64,000 nt of DNA from the NCBI GenBank assembly GCA_037176705.1, contig CM073890.1:93052591-93116590 (forward strand). The letters run 5' to 3'. The translations under genes were made by a program, and so were the position numbers. The notes below the pieces were generated by a model. That model saw nothing but the letters and a program-made list of their open reading frames with translations, was not told where the DNA came from and ran no database searches. The DNA comes from Molossus alvarezi (Eukaryota > Chordata > Mammalia > Chiroptera > Molossidae). This document shows, piece by piece, positions 1-10,699 of this stretch; the stretch's first letter is position 1, and every line of letters starts with the position of its first letter.

Positions 1-469
1 CCAACCTTTCGTTTTCTTCCTCCTCACCCACCTTTACCCATTCACTCCCATCAGAATGGTGGCCAGTCGAGAGGAACCAGAGCCACTCAGTATGTGCTGT
101 CCTGGGCAGAGAGGGACATCTTATAAGGAGAAAGGAGGGTCCCCTTCCTTCCTCCCCTGTCTCCCTCAGGAGCCTACACCATGCTGCCTTCTGCAGGGGC
201 AGGTGGGCCTCCTATGTGCTCAGATCTGATCTATGAAATACAAAAACAAGCCACCAGGTGAGAAGAATAGCCAATGGCAAGAAAACCCAATGGGCAGCTA
301 AATTCTTGCACCCTTATGACATGATGCCCAATGTGCTGGAGTTGGTACCATGCACCAGGCACTGACGAGGCAGGGAGGGGTAAAGGAGGAAGCAGGACCC
401 TCTCTGCACCTGAGACCTGTTAGGGGCGTTGCAAAGTGGATACAACTTAGAAGGTGGAGTCAAGTATCA
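1..469. other. unique DNA, no gene seen
   Basis: No open frame with plausible exon borders and no repeat that I recognise. Composition is fairly GC-rich with purine-rich patches. Confidence 0.4.
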
Positions 470-575
470 AGTCACTTCTTTGCATCTCAGTGTTTTTAAT
501 TGTCCTTGTAAAATGGGAATAATAACATCACTTGACTTGTAGAATAGTTTTGAAGATTACACAGAAAAGCCCATA
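470..575 (+). repeat. MIR SINE fragment
   Basis: This matches the central and 3' part of MIR: a CTCAGT...TTGTAAAATGGGAATAATAA core followed by the degenerate 'gttttgaagattacac' segment. It is an old, diverged copy with no visible target-site duplication. Confidence 0.6.
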
Positions 576-3500
576 CAGTTAACATACAACTTGGTGTGTA
601 ATAATGTTATACACCAACATCCTCCTTGTCGCCATCCTTTGGAAATGAAAGCGTTAAACATTTGGGATGAGCTTTGGTGGGTGGGTTTGGGCAGGTAGAG
701 ACTTGTGAGACCGGGGTGGCATTCTAGGTGAGGGAACTGATCTGGAAGAAAAAAAAAAAAAAAAAAAGCTTGGAGGTAAGAAAGCTCAAAAGAGAAAAGG
801 CAGTTTTTAGGGGACGCTAAGAAATGTGGTTTGGCAGGAGGTAGGGACTGGAAGGGAGTGTTGAGCCAGGGGTGGAGTGTAGGATTCTGAGGCACGAGTT
901 TGTTTGCACTGAGCAGTGGAGACCCAGCACTGAAGTCTTTTGACTGGAGTAAAATAAAGTTGGCGCTTGTGTAAAGGACAGAGAAGGGAAAATCCAGGAG
1001 ACCAGTTAGGTGGCCATTACAGCATCCAAACAAATGGCAGGTAAGCATGTTGATCTGCTGTGTCTTGATCAAGGTGGCTCAGGAACATGGCCACCATTGC
1101 TACCTGCTTTCTGTCCTCTGAGGCGAGGCTGCTCTCAAACGGAAGCCCCGTCACCTGAACGCACGTGCTGAACCCGATGCTCCACACAGGAGCAATGTAA
1201 CGAAAATCCAAGTCCATTCCCTCTGAGTCTGTGGCTCGTCCTCCTTCTTAGAGGCGAAGTTCACACGAACATTTATACAGCATCATAGACCTTTCTAAAT
1301 GCTGTGAGGATGTCACTATAACGCCCGCTCATGGTCTGAGGACAACCTGTCTCAGGAGACCTCGTGCGCTCCCTTGGCCAGGGTGTGATGAGTAGATATG
1401 GTCCGAGACATGGCTGGTGGGATGAGTCACGAGGGGATGGAGAGGGGTTTCAGGAGCGGCCAGGCCCAGAGTGGTCTCCCCTTCCAGTTTCCCAGCCGTC
1501 CTCCTCTGGGAAGCCCACTGGTCTCCTGCAGACACAGTGTGGCTATGAGACAGCAGTGTGAGTCTTTTGAGAGGACCCAGTATAACGCTTGCAGTGCTTG
1601 GGCAGATAGATACTCCATGACTCTAATTTGGCTCAGGAGTGGAGTGGTGTAGGAAAAACCGAAAGCCAAAATATGTATTGGTTGATTTTCACTTAGAAAA
1701 AAGTATCTGTTGCCCCTTTTCGAATGTTGGGATTCTAGCGCTTCAACCAAATGACAGTCAGTGATTAGCTTAAATCCCTCCTCCCCCTCTTGTTGTTCAG
1801 CAGAATCAAATAAGAGAACTGAGAGGCCAGCTGGTATAGCCATGGACAGACCACAGGACTCAGATCCGGGAGTAAACCCGCTGGGCTCCTGGGCTCTGCA
1901 GATCCCTGGGGTGCCCCCAGCGAGCTGCTCACTTCCCTTCCTAGCTCTCATCTTGCCGTCCGCATGATGCTGGAGTCTGGGCCCTTACAGTCTAAAACTG
2001 TTCCAGTCTTAGAGGAAGCAAGTGCCAGGAATAGCCTCATAGTCAATTTCAGTTTTACCCCCTATCCTTGTCCTCACTGGTGACTCCGGAGCACTGCGGG
2101 TGGAGCAGAGAGGGTGCAGCCCCTCAGCTTCCTGGCCATGCCGTCCAGGAAACGTGGTGCCCATTCGGAGCCCTCAGTACGCCTAAGTGACGTTTGGGGG
2201 AACAGACTCCTCAGCTGCATTGCTGCTCCTTGTAGCACCACAGCCGAGGAAGCACGGGCCCTGCCTTATCACAGGCAGCAGGAAGCCATGTCGGCCTCTC
2301 CATGAGCAGCCTGGCCCGGACAGAGGTGACGGCTGCTGCTACGCGTCTTTTGGGGCCTTGATCCGCTTCTGCAAATAAGCCTGCTTTCTGAACACCAGAT
2401 CCGAGAGGTGCCAGGGAGATCGGAAGGACTCCCTTTTGCTCTTCTCTTTCCTTCAGGGACAACTTAGGGAACACGAAGCTGTCACCAGCTTACCTGGACT
2501 ACTCGCTGGGAGAAAGACATCTGGTATTATTTTCCTTCTTGAGAATAAATATTTTACCTGACTTGTCGAAGCCAAAGCCTTTGGCCCCGGTATCTTATGA
2601 CTTTGAGCCAGGCTGCGTCCTTCATGTCAACCTCATATTGCATTTAGCGTTCAGCACGGCTTCTTCTGTGCTGAGTTCCTGGGGGTCTCAGACGGGAGAG
2701 GCAGAGAGAGGCGTAGGAGTTATTCACTTCAATCCCCTAGAAGGAACTTTGTTGCTACTCTCTTGAGACTATCACTACTATTTTTACATTTGGGGCCTTA
2801 ATCAGATGCCCTGGTATCTTTCTTTTATTGCTTGTCCTCTTGTCATCCTTTATTGAGGCTGCCATTGCATTAGATAATTACATTCTCCTTCCCTGGCTCC
2901 CTCTTCACAAACCTTCTTGGAAGGCTGAGCTCATGACTCATATAAAGTGACTCTCCGAATTCATCAGGCCCTGACACCGGGCTGCCCCTGTCCCCATTAG
3001 GCACTGCATCATTGACTGTTTGGTTAATTTCAGGATTTGGTTTAGGGTCCTAGAAATGATTGCAAATTTTTTTGACGTCAGGCTCTTTGAGCCCATCCGT
3101 TTATTCAGGATCTAGGAATCACCTCCGATTTGAAGTACGGTCAGTCCTTGAGAATCCCTAGGTGAGTGACACTCACCTGGGAATGAGCCATAGAGGGCTG
3201 TGGTCCTTCCTCCCCAGCATTCCCTCCTCTTCACAGGGCCAGGCTGCTGCCCCCCTTTTTCCTTTTTGGAAAACGTCTGTCCCTGTACTCTTAACAGGAA
3301 CCACCAGTGTCAGAGGGGCCCTCATCCCTCCCCTTGTCTCCCACAGAAGGCCGTGGAATTCTGAAGGTCACAGTTGAGAACCCCAAAGCCCACGGTGATG
3401 ACTTCCTCCTTGTTACCAGCGCTTCTCGTCCCTCAGGTGGCCTGGTTGGCTGCTTCGGCATTCCCGCCTGTGCCACCACCGCCCAGCCTTTCACACACCG

Positions 3501-3965
3501 GGGCCTCTGCCACACCGGGGCCTCCGCCACACCGCCTCCAGCCCTACCTGCAGGAGCAGCCCGCCTCGGCCCTTCCCTCTCAGCCCTGCCTTGCGAGAAT
3601 CCCTGGCTGAGTCTGCCTCCCGGGATGACACAGTCTTATCTCCACAGAGACCATGTAAGGACCAAGCTGGCCCTGGACTCCCAGTTCTGACTCAGGGTGT
3701 GTTCTCTCAGAGGCAATGTCTTTGAAGGAACGTGTGTTGTCTATTCATATGAGGAACAGAGCTCCGTTGTATTGTGATATCTGTGCAATGGTGTGGTCAG
3801 CAATCCATTAGTGGGCTGACAGCTGTCTGCAGTTAGTTTTGCACCTGTGACCACCCTTTCTACTGACTGAGCCAAGCCTCTGCCTTATACTTGATATCAA
3901 CAAGCCGGCAGGGTAGGAGTGTGGGGTCAGACGTGCCCCTGTTACCGGCAGGCATGCACGGCAGA
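576..3965. other. long unique stretch, no convincing gene
   Basis: It holds an A19 run near 750-768 and many overlapping open frames on both strands, as expected of GC-rich DNA. One frame (3307-3690) starts near a good pyrimidine-rich acceptor ending in cccacag at about 3344, but it has only a weak donor and no recognisable domain. A 17-bp unit (cacaccggggcctctgc) is tandemly repeated about 2.5 times near 3496-3537. Confidence 0.4.
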
Positions 3966-3971
3966 GGATCC

Positions 3972-4120
3972 TGGGACTTGAAACCAGACACCCGGGTTCT
4001 GTTGCTAACGGGCCCACTTTGGACACTGCTGTCCTCTGGGGGACTCCATTTTCCTCCAGTGTAAAATGAGAACGGTTGTGAAAATGAGTGACACGATCTT
4101 TGGGAAGATCTTAATAGTAC
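3972..4120 (+). repeat. MIR SINE
   Basis: MIR-like order: ctgggacttgaaaccagaca, cccgggttctg, then ccattttcctccagtgtaaaatgag. The tRNA-related head and core are both visible but diverged. Confidence 0.6.
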
Positions 4121-4402
4121 GTCTTCAAGAAGTGTTAGTTGAATATGAATTCTAAAAATAATAAATGATGCCATGAGCTCCAAAGGCTATTTATAGGGTA
4201 TGCAATTCTGGCCATTACTCTTTGTTTCCAAAACCAATCCCTTCCCCCCTCGAAGCCTCACTTACCTCCATATCGAGGAGCCATGTTCCTGCTGCCTTAC
4301 CTCACACCCTTTCACTGGACACAGTGTGGCCTCCCCCCACCCCACGCGATCACTGAGACTGGGGGCTTAGGGACCAGGGTCAGATTTCGTGAATATACAT
4401 AG

Positions 4403-4520
4403 AGGACATCCCGTTTAATCTAATTTCAGATGAACAAATAATTGCATGGGACATTCTTATAATTAAAACTGGCTCATTGTTCATCTGAGATTCTGATTTA
4501 CCTGGGAGCCCTTGTATTTC
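4403..4520. mobile_element. palindromic non-autonomous DNA transposon relic
   Basis: The element is an imperfect palindrome. The arm cagatgaacaa (4427-4437) is exactly complementary to ttgttcatctg (4477-4487), with a 39-base centre containing 'gcatgggacattcttat'. Its right half resembles the repeat at 29950-30090. I recall this palindromic family as an ancient mammalian MER/MITE element but cannot name it with certainty. Confidence 0.5.
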
Positions 4521-4810
4521 CTGTCACTTATAGACATTCAGTGTGTCCACGCCAGACGTCCTCAGAGCAGCGTGATCAGAGCCATGGAATGATACAACTG
4601 TCTACAACCCTGAGCAGATTCAGGGTTTGTCACATGTCTTGGGGGCCTTGCTTATACCTGCTCTGTTACTTATTCCCTAATGAGGATGTGCCCATGTCCA
4701 AGGGCTGCCCCTCAGCACTGACCTCCCTGCCTGGCCTCCCCAGCTCTCTAGGAGGTGACCCCGGAGGAGAGGGACCCCGGGTCTGTGGGGTTTCACTGAC
4801 CTAAGAAACC

Positions 4811-5024
4811 GGGAAGAGCAAGGGCTTTGAAGCCAGAGATAACTGGGCTCAGATCTTGCTGCGCCTCTACTTACCTGTGTGATCCTGCATAGACCGAGCC
4901 TTGGTTTCCACACCTGTCCAATGAAAGTGAGGAAACCTCACGGGGCTGTTGAGTGGATTACACGGAATGATGTGTGTTCGGGCCTATATGGCAGCTAGTA
5001 AAGTGCTCCACAAACACTAATTCC
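4811..5024 (+). repeat. MIR SINE, near full length
   Basis: It runs from agagcaagggctttgaagcc through the box-B-like part, the 'gtgtgatcctg' segment and the 'tggtttccacacctgtccaatgaaa' core to a degenerate tail with 'gcagctagtaaagtgctc'. This is one of the more complete MIRs in the window. Confidence 0.7.
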
Positions 5025-5845
5025 CTTTCCCGATTATATGGCACCTATAAAACCGGGGGGACGAGAACGCAAACCCTGGTCTAAGGCTATCTGTGTACCA
5101 GCAGCTTTTACAACCCTTGCCTCTCACTCAGGCTGCAAGTCAGGCAGAAATCTTGTTAATTGATTCGGCAGCCTTGACCTGCTAAGCTCTTCCTCCCCCC
5201 TTGCCTTTTCTTGGTTATCAAGAAGGTTCTGCAAAGATTGCCATCAGCAAGGCCGTCCAGCCTTGTTCTCGAGTGGATCGCACCAGTAATTTGCAGTGAT
5301 GGATAGCGTGCCTCAGACTGCCTGCGTAATTGCGGTGAGCGGGCGGAGCGCGGCAGCCACCGTGCTGAGGAAATTCAGACGTGCAGGGAGCACTGCGCGG
5401 CCTAAGCCACAGTCATTCCGAAATTAGACCTTTCCTCTGCTCCATCATTACACGGGTAAGCAGTCGGAACACTTCCTGAACGCGAACCACATATCAGAAG
5501 TGATTTATAGAAACATCCACATGTGTGTGGATGGGTGGCAGAGGGAGGGAGGGAGGGTGCCTTGGACTTGGCCCCGGACCTCGCGGCTCTGCACATCCCC
5601 CTGGACCAGCGCCGCCCGCCTGAGCCGCAGCTCCAGCAACGTGACGACTGTTCCTCTACGACAGGGACAGGGAAGGGCTACTGGGGACAAGAAATGTGAG
5701 GTTCTTTCAGTTCGCTAACTTCCCAGACCGTAAATAAGGCCGCCCCTTCAAGCCTGTTAACCACTTAGATGCCCTGGTCCTGCCCTAATGTTCCTGATGC
5801 GGTGGGTCTGGCTTGGAGCCTGGGCATCATCTCGGCTCCCTCGGC
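5025..5845. other. unique DNA with a CpG-richer core (5320-5650)
   Basis: No repeat recognised. CpG dinucleotides are clearly denser between about 5320 and 5650 than in neighbouring DNA, for example in gcgggcggagcgcggc and agcgccgcccgcctgagccg. A GGGA tandem lies near 5545-5560. It could be a small CpG island, an enhancer or an untranslated exon. No exon borders can be defended. Confidence 0.35.
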
Positions 5846-6120
5846 CAATGGTTCTCAACTCGTGCTGTGCGTTGGAGGGGCCTTACTTACTGGTCATCAG
5901 TAAACTGGAATGCAGAACCTTCGATAGTTGAGGAAGATAAAATCATGTTATGGGCTGTTCCCAAGCATTGTTCTGAAACCGGGTTGATCATTAGAATCAC
6001 CTAGTTCATGTATTTTCTAACAGGTTTCCAGATCTGAATTCAAATCCACTGAACCATATCTACATAATTTTTAACGGTGCCACAGATAATTTGGATATTC
6101 CTCAGGATCTCGAAACCAGT
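5846..6120. mobile_element. possible hAT-Charlie (MER5/MER20-like) relic
   Basis: The left edge resembles the MER5-type terminus (caatggttctcaactcgtgc). Further right, 'gatcattagaatcacct' is a typical MER5 segment. The middle is too diverged to place. Confidence 0.3.
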
Positions 6121-6258
6121 GACCTCAGAAAATTTTTAAAAGATTGAATTTTTATTTATTTATAATTATGTAGGAGGCATGAGGGTTTGAGCTGTGCTAC
6201 AAGGAAATTTAATGATGACTGAGCATTTCTAGACATTGTTATTTTTTAAAGCTTTGGT

Positions 6259-6470
6259 GCCCTGGCCGGTTAGGCTCAGCGGTTAGAGTGTCAGCCCACA
6301 AGACCAGAAAGTCCCGGGTTCAGTTCCCACTAAGGGCAAGTACCTTGGTTACAGTTTGTCCCTGCCCCGGTTGGGGTCATGTGGGTGGCAACCAGTTGAT
6401 GTGGATGTCCCCCCCCCCCATTATATCTGAAGATAAATGCAAAAATGTCCTTGGGTGGGGATAAAAAAAA
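6259..6470 (+). mobile_element. VES SINE, younger 'CACGTACC' form
   Basis: tRNA-like head (gccctggccggttaggctca), box-B-like cccgggttcagttcc, 'tttgtccctgccccggttgg', a shortened CT-rich tract with C10, and the end 'ttgggtggggataaaaaaaa'. An imperfect target-site duplication flanks it (aaagctttggt / aaagcttttgt). Confidence 0.85.
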
Positions 6471-6493
6471 GCTTTTGTTTAAAAAAGATGTTT

Positions 6494-6742
6494 GGCCCTG
6501 GCCGGTTCTGCTCAGTGGTTAGAGCGTTCGCTCGCAGTCCAGAGAGACCAGGGTTTGGTCCCCGCTGGGGGCGCGCACCTCGGTTGCAGTTTGTCCCCGC
6601 CGCGGTTGGGGTTGTGTGGGAGGCAGCCCCTTGCTATGTCCCTTTCACGTCCATGTTTCTCTCTCTTTCTCCCCCTCCCACTCTATCTGAACAAAAATGG
6701 AAGAATGTCTTCAGGTGAGGATAAAAAATAAATAAATAAAAT
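6494..6742 (+). mobile_element. VES SINE, younger form with exact TSD
   Basis: Complete copy from tRNA head to 'caggtgaggataaaaaata' and an (AAAT)n tail. The 13-bp target-site duplication aaaaaagatgttt is exact at 6481-6493 and 6743-6755. It sits 23 bp downstream of another VES copy. Confidence 0.9.
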
Positions 6743-6942
6743 AAAAAAGATGTTTGCCTGATGATTGGAAATTATAAAATAGATGTTATGCTCCAAATTT
6801 CCAATCTGGTTTTCCCTTAACTCTTGAGCCCTCAAATAGGAGAGGAAGTAAGATCACCACTCCAGTTGATTTTCCCTTCTTGGTGCCACTTCCAGACAAA
6901 GCAAGAAAAAGTTCAAATCTTCCTTCCTCTCCCAGCACAACA

Positions 6943-6970
6943 AGAGAAGACAAAAAAAAAAAAAAAAAAA
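6943..6970 (+). repeat. poly-A tract
   Basis: An A-run of about 19 follows gaagac at 6952-6970. No SINE or L1 body precedes it, so it is a simple repeat. Confidence 0.7.
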
Positions 6971-7777
6971 TCACTGAATCAGAAGCTTTGTGAGGTACCT
7001 GGAACCATCTTCTGGGTCTGCTGCAGGCCAGCTGTTTTCTGTGGGGCTCCCCCTAGTGACAGCGCAGAGGATAATTTCTGATTCCAAAAAGCCTGGGGCC
7101 AGGTGGGGCTTTGTGCCGCTTCCTTCGGAGGTCTGAGAGGGCTAGGCTTGGGTTTCTCTGTCAGGGCTTCTCTGGGCCACACATTTCTCAGCGACTCTCG
7201 AATTTTATTTTCAATCTTGCCAAGGGCAGATTAAATGGCTACATAAATGGGAAAATGCAGAAGGCTTTGAAACAGATGGTTGGCTGTTCGGGCTCAGAGA
7301 CTTGCCAGGCGCTGGATTGTGTTGCCATATGAATGGAAATCCCATCGTGGCTGCGTTTTTGTTTCTGCAACCTATGGATGACAGCAGCTCCCTGGTCCTC
7401 CTGGCAGGGGGGCCTGGAGCAGTTACCTGCCATTATCCACCTCCCATCAGGGCTCAGCTTCTTGCCTCTCTGGATTTTCCTGGTTCTTTTCTCTGAAAGG
7501 GAGTGTCATTCTAGACTAATTTCCTGATGGTGTAAATGATTTAGCAGGGCTGATGAATATCAATAGAGCTGCAGATGGGTTTAAGGCTCCTAATGAATGT
7601 GACGGTCACCAGTGCCAAAAATTTTCCAACTTGCACTTAGGATGAAAACAAGCTTGAATAGTCCCCACAAAGGTTACTTCTTTAATTATGCATCATTACA
7701 TTTTAAAGTCAGTAGTCAGGTGTCAGCAAATAAGGCACACATGAAAAGGTGTGTCCATGGCCATGTGCTGATGGCAC

Positions 7778-7900
7778 AGGAGCCAGAGCGTCCTGGGTTC
7801 GAATCCCAGCTCTGCCAGTAATGAGCTGTGATTTTGAACAGGTTATTTAATTTCTCAAAGTTTGATTGTAAAAGGCAGAGAATAATACTTGGCCTCAGGC
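7778..7900 (+). repeat. MIR SINE fragment
   Basis: A MIR head and core are visible: gagcgtcctgggttcgaatcc, cagctctgccagtaatgagctgtg, then aacaggttatttaatttctc. Confidence 0.75.
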
Positions 7901-7952
7901 ACTTTTAAAATAATGAGCATGAGGAAATGTAGTGTTTCTGGCATTCATAATT

Positions 7953-8105
7953 TAACAAATAATTATTAAGTATCTACTATGTGGAAAGGGCTGTGCTGGG
8001 CGCTGGGGATTCCGAGTGTTTCAGAAACTAGATGAAGGAAGCCACTGGTCAACAGTCTGCCAGGCAGGGCACAGAGAGCCCACAGGCTCAAGGAGCATGC
8101 GGCAG
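7953..8105 (-). repeat. L2 LINE 3' end
   Basis: Reads antisense to L2: 'ttaacaaataattattaagt', 'atctactatgtg', 'ctgtgctgggcgctgggga', then a ctcaaggagcatg segment. It is a 5'-truncated relic. Confidence 0.65.
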
Positions 8106-9000
8106 GTTGTCTGTAGAGAATTTAAGAACAATAATAAAGCTGACTAAAAGTTGATGTGCTTTTTATTATCCACATGTGCCAGTAATTCTAAGCAATGCCA
8201 GTGATAAAATACTCTTTCCCCTGTGGACGAAAAAGGGGCCACATCCCAAACCTAACAAGCTCAGGGGAGCCCTGCATGCTTCCAAACTCAGAGACCGAAA
8301 GTAACCCCACAGGATGGTCTGAACCGAAAACCTCCTAACTAAAAGTGAAGTGTGGTGGGTATGCATGTCCTAGGCCGGTATCGTGCTTGACAAAGGCCAG
8401 TCTTTACCTTCACTGATTCTGTCTATTGTCTTTTGGCATCTCGAATAATCTACATTTGGAGTATCAGAGTAATCCCCTTTTCCAGACTCCTCAGGGTACC
8501 ATCTCCCCACAGAGCCCAGACACCATCTCTATGTGCTGTAAGTGCTGATTGTTACCATGTGAAAGAAGTATGTGTCTCTCCACATTACTTCTTATCTAGT
8601 CTCAGAGATTTCCTCACTTTGCTTTCTCCCGCTTCCATATCTAGCACCAAAAGATTTCATATCACCCCCTTTCGACTCCTCCTTTTATCTGATGTATAAA
8701 ATAAACGGCAAAACTGCCATTCTCTGGAGCATTTTCTCAATCTGTTGAGATTTTGCTTCCAGGCAATTGTCAGTTAGGCTCAAAATGAATTAATAAAAAT
8801 TCTCTACAGGTTTGGATGTTTCTTACATTGACACCCAAAAAAAATCTCTTGTCAGTCTAAGGTCTAGAGAACTATTGCAGTTATTGTTGGGTTTCAGTGC
8901 TGTATATGTAAGCTTCATAGTATTTGATTTTTAAAGTGAGTTATCCTCAATAAATACAGTGTTCTACATGGAGGCTAGCTGGAAGAAGTATCGGTTATAC
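8106..9000. other. unique DNA, no gene seen
   Basis: AT-richer DNA with no recognisable repeat or exon. The open frame at 8433-8699 has no supporting splice signals or domain. Confidence 0.4.
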
Positions 9001-9001
9001 A

Positions 9002-9100
9002 ATGGGCCTCCTGTCCCTCCATCATCTGTGGACTCAACCACAGAAGTTTGTTCAAGAGAGTTTGCAAGTGTTTGAAATTGATGGAAACGCTGAGTCTGGC
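9002..9100. mobile_element. possible Tigger/MER2-like DNA transposon relic
   Basis: The segment tcatctgtggactcaacca resembles the MER2/Tigger phrase of the same kind. The match is short and unflanked. Confidence 0.2.
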
Positions 9101-9146
9101 ACAGATTTTGCTTCCAGGCCAGGTGGTACCACCTTTTCTGCATTTA

Positions 9147-9403
9147 TTTATTTATTTATTTTTTATCCTCACCCGAGGATATTTTTCCATTTTTTGTACA
9201 GATAGAGTGGGAGGGAGAGAGAGGAAGGGAGAGAGAGAGAGAAACATCGACGTGAAGGGACACATCGAGTGGCTGCCACCCGCATGACCAACCAGGGCCG
9301 GGGACAAACTGCAACCGAGGTACGTGCCCTTAGCGGGAACTGGACCTGGGTCTCTCAGGACCGCAGGCCGACGCTCTAACTGCTGAGCCAAACCGGCCAG
9401 GGC
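9147..9403 (-). mobile_element. VES SINE, younger form with exact TSD
   Basis: Full-length antisense copy. It begins with a T-rich tail and the 3' hairpin (tatcctcacccgaggata) and ends at the complement of the tRNA head (aaaccggccagggc). The target-site duplication tctgcattta is exact at 9137-9146 and 9404-9413. Confidence 0.92.
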
Positions 9404-9780
9404 TCTGCATTTAAATAATAGATTGAAAACAAACTATGGCCGCTCAGTGATTGTGAAAACAAAGATGTTAAATTCCACCAACTCTGTCATGTCTGTGTAC
9501 CCTCATGAAGGTTTTGTATCTCAGAAATTAAACTCTGAATCTGAACTGCGAGATAGAATATTTTTGTTTGACAGTGCTCGTTTTAGTTCACCCGTGAAAT
9601 ATTTTACTGAATTTAAATATCTTTAAAGTTGCAATGGGCTCTTCCTTTTAAATTGTGGATTATTTGTGTCAATACTAAAGAAGAGTAAAGAAGATAATGC
9701 TTATTACTGATTATTGTGTAATAATTACTGGAAATAATTTTATCATGAGGGGAAGGGAGTGTTAAAAAATGATCCACTCC

Positions 9781-9972
9781 GGCCCTGGCTGGTTTGGCTT
9801 AGCGGTTGGAGTGTCGGCCTGCAGACCGGAGAGTCCGGGTTCGGTTCCCACTAGGGGCACGTACCTCAGTTGTAGTTTGTTTCAGGCCCCGGTTGGGGTC
9901 GATGTGTCTCTCTCACATCAATGTTTCTCTCTCTCTCTCTTCCCCCCTCTCTCCCTTCCACTAAAAAAAAAG
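9781..9972 (+). mobile_element. VES SINE, internally shortened copy
   Basis: The head (gccctggctggtttggctta) and box-B-like region are intact. After 'cggttggggtc' it jumps straight to 'gatgtgtctctctcaca', skipping the usual 'gtgtgggtggcagccactc' stretch, and it lacks the 3' hairpin. Imperfect flanks gatccactccgg / gatgccctccgg suggest a target-site duplication. Confidence 0.8.
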
Positions 9973-10179
9973 ATGCCCTCCGGAGGTCGAGTTTGTGAGC
10001 ATTGTCACTATAATGAGCTGAAGAGTGTGTTCTAGTTGTAATTGACACACATGGTGACCCTCCTCTTTCATCATGGCACGCCTCTAAGAGAGAAGTTCAC
10101 ATGGAAGAACTAGGTGTCTGTAGTCTTTCTGAAGGATGATCATCTGCGGCTTTAAAACAAAATAGTAACTGCTCTTATG

Positions 10180-10405
10180 GGACCCTTTATGTATGCCAGG
10201 CCTGGAACTGGCATCTTACAAATACGATTTAGTGCTCTCAACAGTACAGTGAGATGGGTATTATTATTCCACTTGAATCGATGAAGAAACTGAGGTTTGG
10301 AGAAGTTCGCTCCAAGTCACACAGCTAGTGAGTGGCAGAGCGGGAGCTGACACTGTGCATTTATTAAGGGTTCAAAAGCTTAGTCTCTTAACCACCACGC
10401 CATCA
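10180..10405 (-). repeat. MIR SINE, near full length, antisense
   Basis: 'gatgaagaaactgaggtttgg', 'tccaagtcacacagctagtg', 'agtggcagagcgggagctga' and 'ctcttaaccaccacgccat' follow the MIR consensus in reverse order. Confidence 0.8.
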
Positions 10406-10601
10406 AAAGACTGGGACACTGATGCTGACATTTCAGTTCCTGACTAGATTACAGGAGAGGCTTAAGGCCAGTGAGATTCTAGACTTTGCTTGTCTGAACA
10501 ACCATGCAATTAATTAGATAGGACACTGACGCTCGCAAATCAAATCAGTCTCAGAGTTAAAATGCAGCAGAGGAATCATGGAGAATTGTATTCATAGGGA
10601 A

Positions 10602-10695
10602 TGAAGCTGAGGCCCTGAGGAATTGTTGCACCAATAACCACACAGCTACTACTGGATCAGAAACCAGATCTTGGTCCACCTACACCATGCTACCC
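10602..10695 (-). repeat. MIR SINE fragment, antisense
   Basis: 'gaagctgaggccctgagg', 'aataaccacacagctact' and 'accagatcttggtccacct' resemble the antisense MIR core and head. Confidence 0.5.
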
Positions 10696-10699
10696 CAAG

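Noticed and set aside
3307..3690. A 127-codon frame beginning near a pyrimidine-rich acceptor (about 3344).
   Set aside because: The only nearby donor (cag|gtggcc) is weak, other frames are open too, and the reading passes through a 17-bp tandem repeat.
6259..6340. tRNA-like promoter boxes suggesting free tRNA genes.
   Set aside because: Every such head continues into a SINE body or tail; none has a proper cloverleaf end as a separate tRNA.
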